DNA from: Candidatus Peribacteraceae bacterium
GTDB lineage: Bacteria > Patescibacteriota > Gracilibacteria > Peribacterales > Peribacteraceae
Assembly (NCBI GenBank): GCA_030750465.1
Contig: JASMHZ010000007.1
Span: 1 to 48,656 of the forward strand
Reading direction: 5' to 3'
DNA: 48,656 bases
Of this stretch, positions 29,136-38,953 are shown one piece after another. A program made the position numbers and the translations under genes. Under the pieces are notes generated by a model that did not search any database, was not told where the DNA came from, and saw only the letters and a program-made list of their open reading frames with translations. The number at the start of each line of letters is the position of its first letter. Positions within the stretch are counted from its first letter, which is position 1.

Positions 29136-30607
29136 GGTCGTTCGAAGCATTTACTTAGGAGAAGCGTTACTATTAGAACAACCACCGGCGCCAAATGAAT
29201 CAAACCCCTGGCAAATCCTGTTTGATACATTGCTTCTACAAAAAGATAAGTGAAGTTGTACAAGAATATCTGGACTAGGAACACAAGGAAGAAGAATCCG
29301 GTAAGAATTAACATAGGAAAGCGAAATGCCTCTTTCCTTTTAGCAATCAAGAGAAGAATAAAAAGCGGAAATAGCAGTATCCAGTTTCCTTCGAGGAATG
29401 TATTGATTGCCATGCTCTTATTTACTGCTGGGTGCCAGCTTAATTTAAGATTAGAAAGCAGTGATTGTGCGTTTCCGAAAGTCAGATCATTCATCCATTT
29501 AAATACTGTCCATGGCACAGCAACAACAATTAGAGATGCAATGTACATTGAGAAAATTTGAATTGATTGTTTGAGAGAGATAATCTGATTCTTCTTCATT
29601 AAGAATAGCGACACCAAAAGAATAAATAGAATCCCAGGCACATACATCATCATGGCTTCGTTCTTGGTAAATACAAGAAGTGCAGTTGCCAGTGCTCCGA
29701 TTCTAAAGAAGCCCATGCGTTCTTTTGGATTTTCCGATTTAACAGCGTGGAACAACATGCTTATTGCCGCAAAAATATGTGCGGAAAGGAAAATATCCGA
29801 ATATGGATTGCTTCCGTGCATCAGATAAAGTGGAAGACTTGCGAGAATATAAGTTCCAATTATTGCAAAGAGCAAGTTAACTTCTCTGCGAAGGGCATAA
29901 AATATAAGCATCAGCGCAGACAGGAACCAAAGCAGATGCAGGCTGTTTACAAGGCTTTCGCTCCATTTTCCTGCGAAACTTGCAAGGCTGGCTTTTGCCA
30001 AGGGAACTGCAGGTGGATATGAACCATGTGGATTAATTTCAAGTCCTCCTTCCTCATTAGGCAAATCCAGCCGTATACGTTCTTCTGTGAAATAAACCTT
30101 TCCGCGGAAGTTCCAATTGTCGATCGTATCGTCCAGGTAAGGTGGAGTTAGCATTAGGAAAGTGATGCCGGAGAAGAGGATTTTGGTTAGAGTCCAGATG
30201 GCTAGGATGATAATGATAGTCCTTACGAACAATTGACAATTGACAATTGACAATTGACAATTGCGATTCTCAATCTTTGGTGTTGTCTTTCTGATTGGTA
30301 TCCAAATAATGCTCAATAGGAAAGTCAGTCCAACTTGAACAATCAGATATCCCTTAAAAGTCAGGGCCATTCCTAAAGCAGTATGCACAACAAATGTAAC
30401 AAACACAGTCAGCGTTAGTCCCAAAAGAAAACCAAGAGCCCATCGTTCGAATCTGAACAGAACGGGAGTTTTCCATTCAAGTATTCTTAGAATCAGCCAT
30501 CCCGAGGTGGCTGGAAGCACTAAGCCTAAAATTAGCCAAATGATTATCATTTTGCGAATGTGGAGTTTACAAGTAATGAATAGAAAGCGTCTGATCTTTT
30601 TCCGCAT
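29123..30607 (-). CDS. multi-pass membrane protein, glycosyltransferase-like
   Basis: 494 aa, hydrophobic helices; PPYLDDTIDNWNFRGKVYF loop. Confidence 0.6.
   Translation of the reverse strand: MRKKIRRFLFITCKLHIRKMIIIWLILGLVLPATSGWLILRILEWKTPVLFRFERWALGFLLGLTLTVFVTFVVHTALGMALTFKGYLIVQVGLTFLLSIIWIPIRKTTPKIENRNCQLSIVNCQLFVRTIIIILAIWTLTKILFSGITFLMLTPPYLDDTIDNWNFRGKVYFTEERIRLDLPNEEGGLEINPHGSYPPAVPLAKASLASFAGKWSESLVNSLHLLWFLSALMLIFYALRREVNLLFAIIGTYILASLPLYLMHGSNPYSDIFLSAHIFAAISMLFHAVKSENPKERMGFFRIGALATALLVFTKNEAMMMYVPGILFILLVSLFLMKKNQIISLKQSIQIFSMYIASLIVVAVPWTVFKWMNDLTFGNAQSLLSNLKLSWHPAVNKSMAINTFLEGNWILLFPLFILLLIAKRKEAFRFPMLILTGFFFLVFLVQIFLYNFTYLFVEAMYQTGFARGLIHLAPVVVLIVTLLLSKCFERPESE
30229..30261. 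repeat. ACAATTG heptamer array inside a CDS
   Basis: Tandem ACAATTG units, translated as NCQLSIVNCQL. Confidence 0.85.
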
Positions 30608-30691
30608 CTCCTCTCCACCTTTAGGGGGAGAGGGTAGGGTGAGGGGGTGCCTGAGTTGTGAAATAATGAAATCATATGATTGATTTAACCA

Positions 30692-31909
30692 TCATTGTCT
30701 ACATTTAAGTAGGAAGGAGTAATCGCGATATTCTTTTTCTATGCTGCAGGGGCCGTTGTGCAGAATTCCATTAGAAGTAACTAATTGGCCTGCATCATTA
30801 ATCACTGCATCATTTGTTCCAAATATCAGACCATAAGTTGTATTTTCCAGATTGGGTCCGGACTGCACAGGCTTTACAGGATAAGTAAGGTATCTCATGG
30901 CCGAGAAATAAATTGTCTTACCGGGCCCCATAAAGAAATATGATCCGCTCGAGGTCAAAGTCGGAATTGCATCCTCGACGGTGTCGTGGAAACTTCTGTG
31001 TTTTCTCGTATTTCGTTCTCCCGGGTTTTTCAGTACATGATCTCTCCAGTCGGTTAGAGCGTATGAAAGAATTTCCGATCCCATCCTCAGATCCAGAACC
31101 ACCCACATTGCTCCGACGACGCCGAGAAACATTACAAGCGCTTTTGCTTGTGGTTGATTGTGTTTAACAATATTTTTCCCTGCCCGCAGTCCGAAGATTG
31201 CAAGAATGATGTACACGACCCACATTCCAGAAATTCCCAAGGGCGGATCCATCAAATACATATCTGCTCTTGCAATTGGATTAAAGTTTAACCACGGTCC
31301 CCAGAGGAAGTTGATTGCCTGAGGTGCGTAAACATCAAATTTCCAAAGGCTAAGCGCTCCATGAAATATTTTTTCTAAGGGATTATAAGAAACGAATTCC
31401 ATTTTCTCTATAAGCACCTGGGCTCCTTTGGGAACTCCGATTCCAAATTCTGGAGCTCTGGAATTCCAGATTGATAAAGTACTCAGATCGATGTCGACCA
31501 CTTGCGGTGCATCAGATTTCTCCAGAACGAAAGGAAGTTGGTTGTATCCTTTAACTGCAATGTTAGTTTCTTGCCATAAAAGTACAGCCTCCATGTCTCG
31601 AGCTGTTTGAATTGTAAGGATCACTGCATCAATCTTCTTCTTAAACTCCGGCTTGGTTGTCATGTATCCATCTTTATCTGCAATTATCATTACTCCTTCC
31701 TGATATGGCTTTACATTAGAGAAACCTCTGACTTCCCATTTGCCAGGTGGAGTTTGTCCGTTTCTGAAGTCCCATTCGATCACACTCTTTGCTGATACAG
31801 TTAGCGGGAAGATGAAGAGGAATAAGCCTATGCTTAGACGGCGAGGCATAGGGATATTGAAGCCTGAAAAATGGTTTAACGCAATTAAGGTAGTCAAGTA
31901 AATTTTCAA
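30692..31909 (-). CDS. membrane protein with secreted N-terminal domain
   Basis: Signal peptide MPRRLSIGLFLFIFPLTVSA; hydrophobic segment WVVYIILAIFGL. Confidence 0.55.
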   Translation of the reverse strand: MKIYLTTLIALNHFSGFNIPMPRRLSIGLFLFIFPLTVSAKSVIEWDFRNGQTPPGKWEVRGFSNVKPYQEGVMIIADKDGYMTTKPEFKKKIDAVILTIQTARDMEAVLLWQETNIAVKGYNQLPFVLEKSDAPQVVDIDLSTLSIWNSRAPEFGIGVPKGAQVLIEKMEFVSYNPLEKIFHGALSLWKFDVYAPQAINFLWGPWLNFNPIARADMYLMDPPLGISGMWVVYIILAIFGLRAGKNIVKHNQPQAKALVMFLGVVGAMWVVLDLRMGSEILSYALTDWRDHVLKNPGERNTRKHRSFHDTVEDAIPTLTSSGSYFFMGPGKTIYFSAMRYLTYPVKPVQSGPNLENTTYGLIFGTNDAVINDAGQLVTSNGILHNGPCSIEKEYRDYSFLLKCRQ

Positions 31910-32024
31910 TTTGAAATTTTCATTTAAGGTCCAAAATTCAATTTTACAAGTATTTATATTGAAACATTGAAAATTGTTTCATTTTAAATTGAATGAAAAT
32001 TCTAAATTCTAAATTGAAAATTAG
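31900..32024. repeat. 7-nt-period AT-rich repeat array (TTTTCAA/AAATTCT/AAATTGA)
   Basis: AAATTCTAAATTCTAAATTGAAAATT and opposing TTTTCAATTTGAAATTTTCAT. Confidence 0.7.
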
Positions 32025-33977
32025 CTATTTATCTTCCTCAGCAATTTCAATATTTTCAGTTCCTCCTTCTACAACTGCCTTTATTCTTCTAACTCCTGAC
32101 GATGAACTCTCCTCTTTTTTAATCTTAAACTTTCCGATCATGCTGGTACTTGCAACATGAGGACCTCCGCAGATTTCAATGCTGAATGGGCTTTGTACGG
32201 GCACAGCGCGCTGTGCCCCTACAGCACATTCTGCATTGTCTTTATCGCAATCATTTTTACCTATGACGTAGACCTTAACCTCATTACCATATCTCTCGTC
32301 AAAGACTCCGATTGCTCCTTCCTTTTTGGCGCCCTCAACGTCAGTAACGTGGTATTTGATCGGAAGGTCAGCTTCGATAGCTTCATTAACCAACTTCTCG
32401 ACTTCGGCGATTTGCTCCTTTGTCATTTTTTCCGGATGGGAGAAATCAAACCGCAGACGGTCAGCTGTAATATTAGATCCCTTCTGATAAACATGGTCAC
32501 CGAGAACTTTCCTAAGCGCCGCATTAAGTAAGTGAGTCGCAGTATGAAGCTTTGTTGTTTCAGATGATTGGTCAGCCAATCCTCCACTGAATCTTTGCTC
32601 AGCTCCGGCTCGCGATAATTTCTGATGTTCTTCGAAAGATTGTTTAAATCCCTTCTCGTCGACTTTCAAACCTTCTTCTCCTGCTAACTCCTTGGTCAAT
32701 TCCAACGGGAAGCCGTAAGTATCATATAAATGGAATGCGGTAACTCCATCAATTTCTGTTGATGCTTTCTCGACTGCTTTTTCGAATTGTTTCATTCCTT
32801 CTTTCAGAGTCTTTCCAAATTGTAGCTCTTCACCGCTCAGAGCATCGCGAATTTCTTTCTCCTTTTCCTTCAAGTTCCCATAAACACTTGAGTATTGCTT
32901 GATTACTTCATCTGCGATCGTAGGTGTAAATGTTCCGTCATGTTCGATCTTCAGATATCTGCCTGACCTGATTGCTCTCCTAATTAGTCTCCTGAGAACA
33001 TAACCCTGGTCAACATTCGAAGGAAGTATGCCATCGGCAATAATAAAAGCAGCAGCTTTAATGTGGTCGGTGATAATTCTTTGGTGCTTAAGTCCCTCAG
33101 CGTCAGCCAAGGATTTTACTCTATCCATAATAGACTGAAGGCAGTCAGTCTCGTAAACATTTCCACATTCCTGCATTACAGCTGCAACGCGTTCTAGTCC
33201 CATCCCTGTATCTACATTTTTCTGCTTTAAGGGTACGAACTTCATCTCATCTCCGGCTTCGCCGGAGGCCGCGATTTCGGAATCGCGGTTATGGGACTGC
33301 TGTTGGCTTCGATTATCGTCTCGGTTTCCACTGCTTCGAGGCTGCTTGTTGTATTGCATGAACACGTCGTTCCAAACCTCCATCCAGCCGTATGGATGCG
33401 TCTCGGGATTTCCTTTGGGATCGTCCTCGTTCATCCACACAAACATCTCCGTATCCGGACCACAGGGCCCCGTTTGTCCTGCGGGTCCCCACCAGTTATC
33501 TTCTTTAGGCAGAAAACCAATCCGTTCTTCCGGTATTCCAACGCCCATCCAAAATTCAGCTGCTTCTTCATCCTTTGGCGCATCGTTATCTCCTCGGAAG
33601 CAGGTGATAGCCAATTTTTCTTTTGGAATTTCCAAAACTTCAGTCAAAAACTCGAAGCTCATTTTGATTGCCTCTTCTTTGAAGTAGTCACCAAGGCTCC
33701 AGTTGCCTAGCATCTCGAACATCGTCAGATGTGATTCATCTCCAACTTCGTCAATGTCCTGAGTTCTAATGCATTTCTGACAGTCAGCAATTCTCTTGCC
33801 GCCAGGATGCGGTTCGCCCAGAAGATAGGGGACCAGCGGATGCATTCCAGCTGTTGTGAATAGAACAGTCGGGTCATTCTCCGGAACCAGAGGAGCCCCG
33901 GGAATGATTGTATGCCCCTTCGATTCGAAGAAATCTAAAAATGCCTGGCGAATATCATCGGTGCTGGCGGGCTTCAT
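32025..33977 (-). CDS. alaS: alanyl-tRNA synthetase, short form
   Basis: DIRQAFLDFFESKGHTIIPGAPLVPENDPTVLFTTAGM, TATHLLNAALRKVLGDHV, EICGGPHV. Confidence 0.93.
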   Translation of the reverse strand: MKPASTDDIRQAFLDFFESKGHTIIPGAPLVPENDPTVLFTTAGMHPLVPYLLGEPHPGGKRIADCQKCIRTQDIDEVGDESHLTMFEMLGNWSLGDYFKEEAIKMSFEFLTEVLEIPKEKLAITCFRGDNDAPKDEEAAEFWMGVGIPEERIGFLPKEDNWWGPAGQTGPCGPDTEMFVWMNEDDPKGNPETHPYGWMEVWNDVFMQYNKQPRSSGNRDDNRSQQQSHNRDSEIAASGEAGDEMKFVPLKQKNVDTGMGLERVAAVMQECGNVYETDCLQSIMDRVKSLADAEGLKHQRIITDHIKAAAFIIADGILPSNVDQGYVLRRLIRRAIRSGRYLKIEHDGTFTPTIADEVIKQYSSVYGNLKEKEKEIRDALSGEELQFGKTLKEGMKQFEKAVEKASTEIDGVTAFHLYDTYGFPLELTKELAGEEGLKVDEKGFKQSFEEHQKLSRAGAEQRFSGGLADQSSETTKLHTATHLLNAALRKVLGDHVYQKGSNITADRLRFDFSHPEKMTKEQIAEVEKLVNEAIEADLPIKYHVTDVEGAKKEGAIGVFDERYGNEVKVYVIGKNDCDKDNAECAVGAQRAVPVQSPFSIEICGGPHVASTSMIGKFKIKKEESSSSGVRRIKAVVEGGTENIEIAEEDK

Positions 33978-34047
33978 GTGGGATGAGGATAATGGAACTA
34001 TCAACTATCAACAATCAACAATCAACGAAAATGCTAGTGAAGTAAAG

Positions 34048-34440
34048 ATGGTTATGCTAGACTCGGGGGCTATGGCTCCATTCAGATTCAGGCAATTTAA
34101 GGTTTATCATGATGCGAAGAAATTTCGCAGTTATTGTCTGAAGCTCCTCGAAAAGCTAAAAGCAAAACATGCTTATGATCTTGTAGATCAAATAAGAAGA
34201 GCAAGTCTTTCCATTGTCTTAAATATTGCTGAGGGATCATCAAAAAGATCAGATATAGATTTTGCGCGATTCCTTGAAACATCAACCGGCTCAGTTAACG
34301 AGGTGGTAGCAGGATTTGATATGGCTTGCGATGAAGGCTTAATAACTCAGGATGAGTATTCAATAATAGAGAAAGAAGGAGAAGAGATACTAAATCAGCT
34401 TGGTGGTTTTATTAAGAATTTGCGAAATAAAAAAAGTTGA
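34048..34440 (+). CDS. four-helix-bundle (S23/IVS-type) protein
   Basis: FRQFKVYHDAKKF, LVDQIRRASLSIVLNIAEGSSKRSDIDFARFL. Confidence 0.85.
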   Translation: MVMLDSGAMAPFRFRQFKVYHDAKKFRSYCLKLLEKLKAKHAYDLVDQIRRASLSIVLNIAEGSSKRSDIDFARFLETSTGSVNEVVAGFDMACDEGLITQDEYSIIEKEGEEILNQLGGFIKNLRNKKS

Positions 34441-34638
34441 TAGTTGATAGTCCGCCGCAAGCGGACGAGTTGATAGTCGATTGTTATTCTGTATCGCTAC
34501 AACAGTACATAGGGGTTTCACACTTCAAAAATAATGTTTTATTGATCAGCAAAAAAGTCAATGTGTGAGTTTTAACCTTGTCGAAAGGCCGGGTCAATAT
34601 TTGACAAATATTACATACCAGGGGTAGCATGGGAGCTA

Positions 34639-35430
34639 ATGGTACAGGAATTCCCAAATCTTCCGGGATTTATGGATACTGGTGAGCCGCTTATATACGA
34701 TGAGCAGACTTGGCAGTGTGGAGGTTTGACTAATGGAGAATTGGCAGCTGAGAGAGCAGAAATAATAAAATATGATGAAGAGTGGGAAAGAAATCTTTGG
34801 GAAAATGATGCACCAATGTATTTTGATACTTTTTTGGATCAGGCGGCCAGAGATGCACAGGTGGCAGACAATGAAACAGTTTCGGATGATTTGGTGACTG
34901 CCATTATAAATTTTTATGTAGAAGACTTTATGCGGGAGTATCGTAATTCATTTTGTGGAAAAATTGATAAAGACTTAGAAAGAATACAAAAAGAAATAAT
35001 CGTGTTTATTAATAAGGTGCTTGTAGGTATGTGTTTAAATTTATTGTCTGATGAGGATCAAGGAAATGTTGGTACTGCATTGGCTGAGCTGCATAAAAAT
35101 GCAATTTTGCATGGACATTGCCGCGATCCTGAGCGCGTGATAACCACAAATGTGCAAGTTCTAACCTATCCTGTGCATAATGGAATTTATTCTGTGATCA
35201 GAATTGAGGACGAAGGAGATGGTTTTGATTATGAGAAAATGGTAGATCCCACACAGGAAGCACATTTGGAGGATGCTATGGGCCGAGGTATATTGATGAC
35301 CCGAGAGATATTTACTGATGGTTTGGTTTATCCAACTGATGGAAGTGTCGCTCTTATGTGGAAGAAGGTAGGTGAAACAGGTGTAGGTAAATCTAAAACA
35401 GAGACCCCAAAGAGAACATTGTCTCCATAG
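34639..35430 (+). CDS. HATPase domain protein, RsbW/anti-sigma-kinase-like
   Basis: ALAELHKNAILHGH, RIEDEGDGFDYEKM, AMGRGILMTREIFTDGL. Confidence 0.65.
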   Translation: MVQEFPNLPGFMDTGEPLIYDEQTWQCGGLTNGELAAERAEIIKYDEEWERNLWENDAPMYFDTFLDQAARDAQVADNETVSDDLVTAIINFYVEDFMREYRNSFCGKIDKDLERIQKEIIVFINKVLVGMCLNLLSDEDQGNVGTALAELHKNAILHGHCRDPERVITTNVQVLTYPVHNGIYSVIRIEDEGDGFDYEKMVDPTQEAHLEDAMGRGILMTREIFTDGLVYPTDGSVALMWKKVGETGVGKSKTETPKRTLSP

Positions 35431-35488
35431 GCCCAAAAACCCCACCATATACTAGCTTTATGCCCCATTTATTGTTTAACATGCATCT

Positions 35489-37000
35489 ATGCCAATTGAA
35501 GATGAAGAGAATCCATACGAAGAAGTGCCAGATAAAGAGGCTGAAGATGATCTAGAAACAGATTCTGGTGATCCTCCTGTGGACGAAGACAATCAAGATC
35601 CTGAGCTGATTTTGCAAGGGGATCCAGAAGAACAATCATGGATCGTCGATGCTGTAAGAATATATCTGACCCAAATAGGAGAAATACCTCTTCTTTCAAG
35701 ACAGCAAGAGATCGCGCAGGCGAAAGAGATTGAAGTAACAAGAAGGAGGTTTAGAGGGAGACTTTTGGAATGCGATTATGTAGCACGATATGCCGTTGGA
35801 ACTCTCAAGAAAGCTCACACTGGTGAGCTTCCTTTTGATCGAACTGTACAAGTGAGTGTTTCAGATAGACTGGAAAAAGATCAAGTACTTGGAAGAATGC
35901 CGCACAACTTTAAGACGCTTGATGTGCTTTTAAAAAGAAATAGAGCTGATTACAGAGTTGCTTTAGGGAAAGATCACGGAAAAATGGGAAAGAAAGGTGG
36001 AAAAAGACGCAAAGCCTGGAATAAGCTGCCGCGCAGAAGAAGGAGGGCAGTCCGACTTGTGGAAGAGATGGGACTAAGGACAAATAGAATTGAAAATATG
36101 CTTCCTACATTGGAAGATTTAAGTGCAAGAGTGGATGAAATTCGCAACAAGATGGATACCGGTGAAGCAACCGAAGAAGAAATATCTGAATGTCGGCAAA
36201 TTTTAATTAATACGCAAGAAACACCGACAAGCCTGAGAGAACGAGTTGAGTTTTTAAGAGAAGAATACAGCGAATATCAGCGAGCAAAGAGAGGATTGAG
36301 TGAAGGAAACCTTAGATTGGTTGTATCCATTGCAAAGAAATACAGAAACAGGGGAGTCAGTTTCCTGGATCTGATTCAGGAAGGCAATGCGGGTCTTATG
36401 CGATCGATTGATAAGTTTGAGTACAGAAGAGGATTTAAGTTTTGCACGTACGCAACCTGGTGGATCAGGCAGGCGATTACCCGTGCAGTTGCAGATCAGT
36501 CCAGGACAATAAGGATCCCAGTTCATATGGTCGAGACTATGAGTCGGGTAAGAACTGTCTCCAGGCAATTGTTACAAGATTTGGGTCGTGAACCTAGGCT
36601 GGAGGAAATTGCACGTAAAGCTGGGACAACAGAAGGTGAGGCAAAAAGAGTACTTGCAATGAGCAGATATCCAATAAGTTTGGACGTGCAAGTAGGAAAC
36701 AGTGATGATTCCCATTTTGGGGAACTTATTCCTGATCCTAGTGCAGAAAGTCCAGCGGCCGGGGCGAGCCAGGAAATGCTTCGAAATAGGATTAATGAGG
36801 TCCTAAAAACTCTTAGTTATCGTGAAAGGGAAATAATAAAACTCAGATACGGGCTTGGAGATGGATACAGCTATACGCTTGAGGAAGTAGGACATATTTT
36901 CAAAGTTACACGCGAAAGGGTAAGGCAGATAGAAGCGAAAGCAGTTAGAAAACTTCAGCAGCCAAGCAGAAGCGATGCATTGGTCGGATTTTTAGATTAG
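35489..37000 (+). CDS. rpoD: RNA polymerase sigma factor, RpoD/SigA type
   Basis: [74 protein letters not shown]. Confidence 0.93.
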   Translation: MPIEDEENPYEEVPDKEAEDDLETDSGDPPVDEDNQDPELILQGDPEEQSWIVDAVRIYLTQIGEIPLLSRQQEIAQAKEIEVTRRRFRGRLLECDYVARYAVGTLKKAHTGELPFDRTVQVSVSDRLEKDQVLGRMPHNFKTLDVLLKRNRADYRVALGKDHGKMGKKGGKRRKAWNKLPRRRRRAVRLVEEMGLRTNRIENMLPTLEDLSARVDEIRNKMDTGEATEEEISECRQILINTQETPTSLRERVEFLREEYSEYQRAKRGLSEGNLRLVVSIAKKYRNRGVSFLDLIQEGNAGLMRSIDKFEYRRGFKFCTYATWWIRQAITRAVADQSRTIRIPVHMVETMSRVRTVSRQLLQDLGREPRLEEIARKAGTTEGEAKRVLAMSRYPISLDVQVGNSDDSHFGELIPDPSAESPAAGASQEMLRNRINEVLKTLSYREREIIKLRYGLGDGYSYTLEEVGHIFKVTRERVRQIEAKAVRKLQQPSRSDALVGFLD

Positions 37001-37084
37001 CGGTTAAATAGCTCAAGGCTTGGATTAAGGCTGACGGAGAGAAGAAGTAGAACTAATAAAAATAGACTGCGTATATATATAGAA

Positions 37085-37106
37085 CAACTATTTAACTAAA
37101 TAGTTG
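37085..37106. promoter_or_regulatory. perfect inverted repeat, putative ArsR-type operator
   Basis: CAACTATTTA AC TAAATAGTTG directly upstream of the HTH gene. Confidence 0.6.
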
Positions 37107-37110
37107 ATAT

Positions 37111-37407
37111 ATGATAAATGCCAGTTATAATGTAAATATGAAATCAAGGTTGTTATTGGATAGACAATTGAAAGCATTGGCCAATCGCAGGCGTTTGGAT
37201 GTGCTGGCATTCTTGAAGAAAAATCATTCCGCATACGTAGGAGAAATTACAAAAGAAATCGGCATCTCTATGCAGGCATTGTCCAAGCATTTAAAGCAGC
37301 TCGCTGATGCTAATATTGTTACTTCGAAGAAGCGTGGCCTGTATGTCACATACAGATTATTTGTACCGCAAAGTTCGATTGTAAGAAAAGTACTTCAAGA
37401 GCTCTAG
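37111..37407 (+). CDS. ArsR-family winged-helix regulator
   Basis: LKALANRRRLDVLAFLKK, GISMQALSKHLKQLADANIV. Confidence 0.85.
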   Translation: MINASYNVNMKSRLLLDRQLKALANRRRLDVLAFLKKNHSAYVGEITKEIGISMQALSKHLKQLADANIVTSKKRGLYVTYRLFVPQSSIVRKVLQEL

Positions 37408-37964
37408 TCCTTCTTATAAAACTTCCCAAGTTCAGCAATTGCAATGGTCAAATATTGCGAGAAGGGGACTCGTTCATGGATTGTTATATCAGCCACTTCT
37501 TTGTATAGAGGATTTCTCTTTGCAAGCAAATCAGAAGCGATTACATCCGGATCTTTGTCTGCGAACTCATGGCGCTCCTTCTTGGCTTCTGCAATATGCT
37601 TCTTAACCTTTTCTTTTCCAGCTCGTATCCAAATAACTGCTGATTTGTTTTTGAGTGCCGATCGTACCTCATCGGATTCAATGGCTCCGCCGCCTGTAAT
37701 GATCAGGTTTCCGGGCTTGAGTGATTCAATTATGATTTGTGATTCAAGTTTTCTAAAATTCTCTTCTCCGTTTTTAGAAATATAATCTTTAATAATTCCA
37801 TTGCGCTTGATAAATTCCTGATCAATATCGATTCTGTTCAGCTTCAGTTTGGATGATAGGCGTTTGCCGAAATTAGATTTGCCAACTGCGTTCATGCCGA
37901 CTAATGCGACGCATCGGTCAGATTTCTTTTTGTTGCCTCTAAAAAACTTACGCATTAATTTCAT
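37404..37964 (-). CDS. shikimate-kinase-like protein
   Basis: VALVGMNAVGKSNFGKRLSSKL, RIDIDQEFI, LIITGGGAI. Confidence 0.7.
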   Translation of the reverse strand: MKLMRKFFRGNKKKSDRCVALVGMNAVGKSNFGKRLSSKLKLNRIDIDQEFIKRNGIIKDYISKNGEENFRKLESQIIIESLKPGNLIITGGGAIESDEVRSALKNKSAVIWIRAGKEKVKKHIAEAKKERHEFADKDPDVIASDLLAKRNPLYKEVADITIHERVPFSQYLTIAIAELGKFYKKD

Positions 37965-37983
37965 TACTTGAGCAGTTTACTCT

Positions 37984-38854
37984 TTATTTCACATCGCAGA
38001 CAAAATCAAACTTCTTTTTGAGTCTCCTATTCACTCTATCAATCATCTTCTGGTTTTCGCTAAACCTCCTTTCAACTCGAGGGCAAACGCGATCATGCAT
38101 TTTTTGCATTTCAGCAGAGAGACCATTGCTCCCAGTTACAACCAGCATTGGTGGAAGGTCAGAATCAGGCTCAAGAAGAGCCCCGCATCCGGTTGAGGGA
38201 AGGGTCGAGCCGCTCAGAGTTGAGCCTGAGCCTAATAAAGCATCTTCATCTGATGAAGGCTTTTCTGGTGCAGAGAATCTCTTGTCTTGTTGAACAATGC
38301 CCAGCGCCATCAATATCTTTCGGCGCATTCTTGCAGGTTGATTGGCGCTGTTTCCGGATGCAGCTGCTCCAAATATTCCCATGTCCGAGAACGCGGTAGT
38401 AGTACACGTTATAGTGTTGGCGGATGTATTAACTGAACAGCCGGATAGTTCAAACCAATTAGAACCGTCGTATCTATGTATCTCCAACGTTGTCGTACCA
38501 TACTATTTTATCGCCGCTGTTTGCAGCACCGGCTATGACATCAACATCGCCATCTTCGTCCAGGTCAACTGGCAGAACGGTTTCCGCATCAGTAAAACTT
38601 CCATCAATTGTATTTTTAGTAAAATTCTCGGAACCATCATTTTCATGCCAATAAACGTCATCCCCATTAAAATATGCTGATACTGCATCCATATCGCCAT
38701 CGCTATCCACGTCTGCAAGATAGCAATCGGTACTTCTAGTAGAATCAATCGAACTTTCGGTAAACGTAAGGACCTTCGCAAATATGATTCCTGCAGGAAT
38801 CAGCAGTATGAGCATTAAGGTAAATCCCAATAGTTTTACTACTTTTCGACGCAT
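37984..38854 (-). pseudogene. FG-GAP repeat protein with internal deletion and frameshift; C-terminal C-x28-C motif
   Basis: ORFs 38474..38854 and 37984..38487 join across a frame change; signal peptide plus one complete FG-GAP unit, then C-terminal tail. Confidence 0.65.
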
Positions 38855-38953
38855 ATTATTAGCAATGGGTTAATTGCTAGTTTGAGAACGATTTTATATG
38901 AGTTTAAGCGCTCTATAAAGCTAATATGCTTGATCTCAAGGACTGTTCATTTT

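Noticed and set aside
30608-30650. GGGGGAGAGGGTAGGGTGAGGGGG tract as a G-quadruplex element
   Set aside because: It resembles a generic intergenic repeat seen in many bacterial genomes; no evidence of specific function here.
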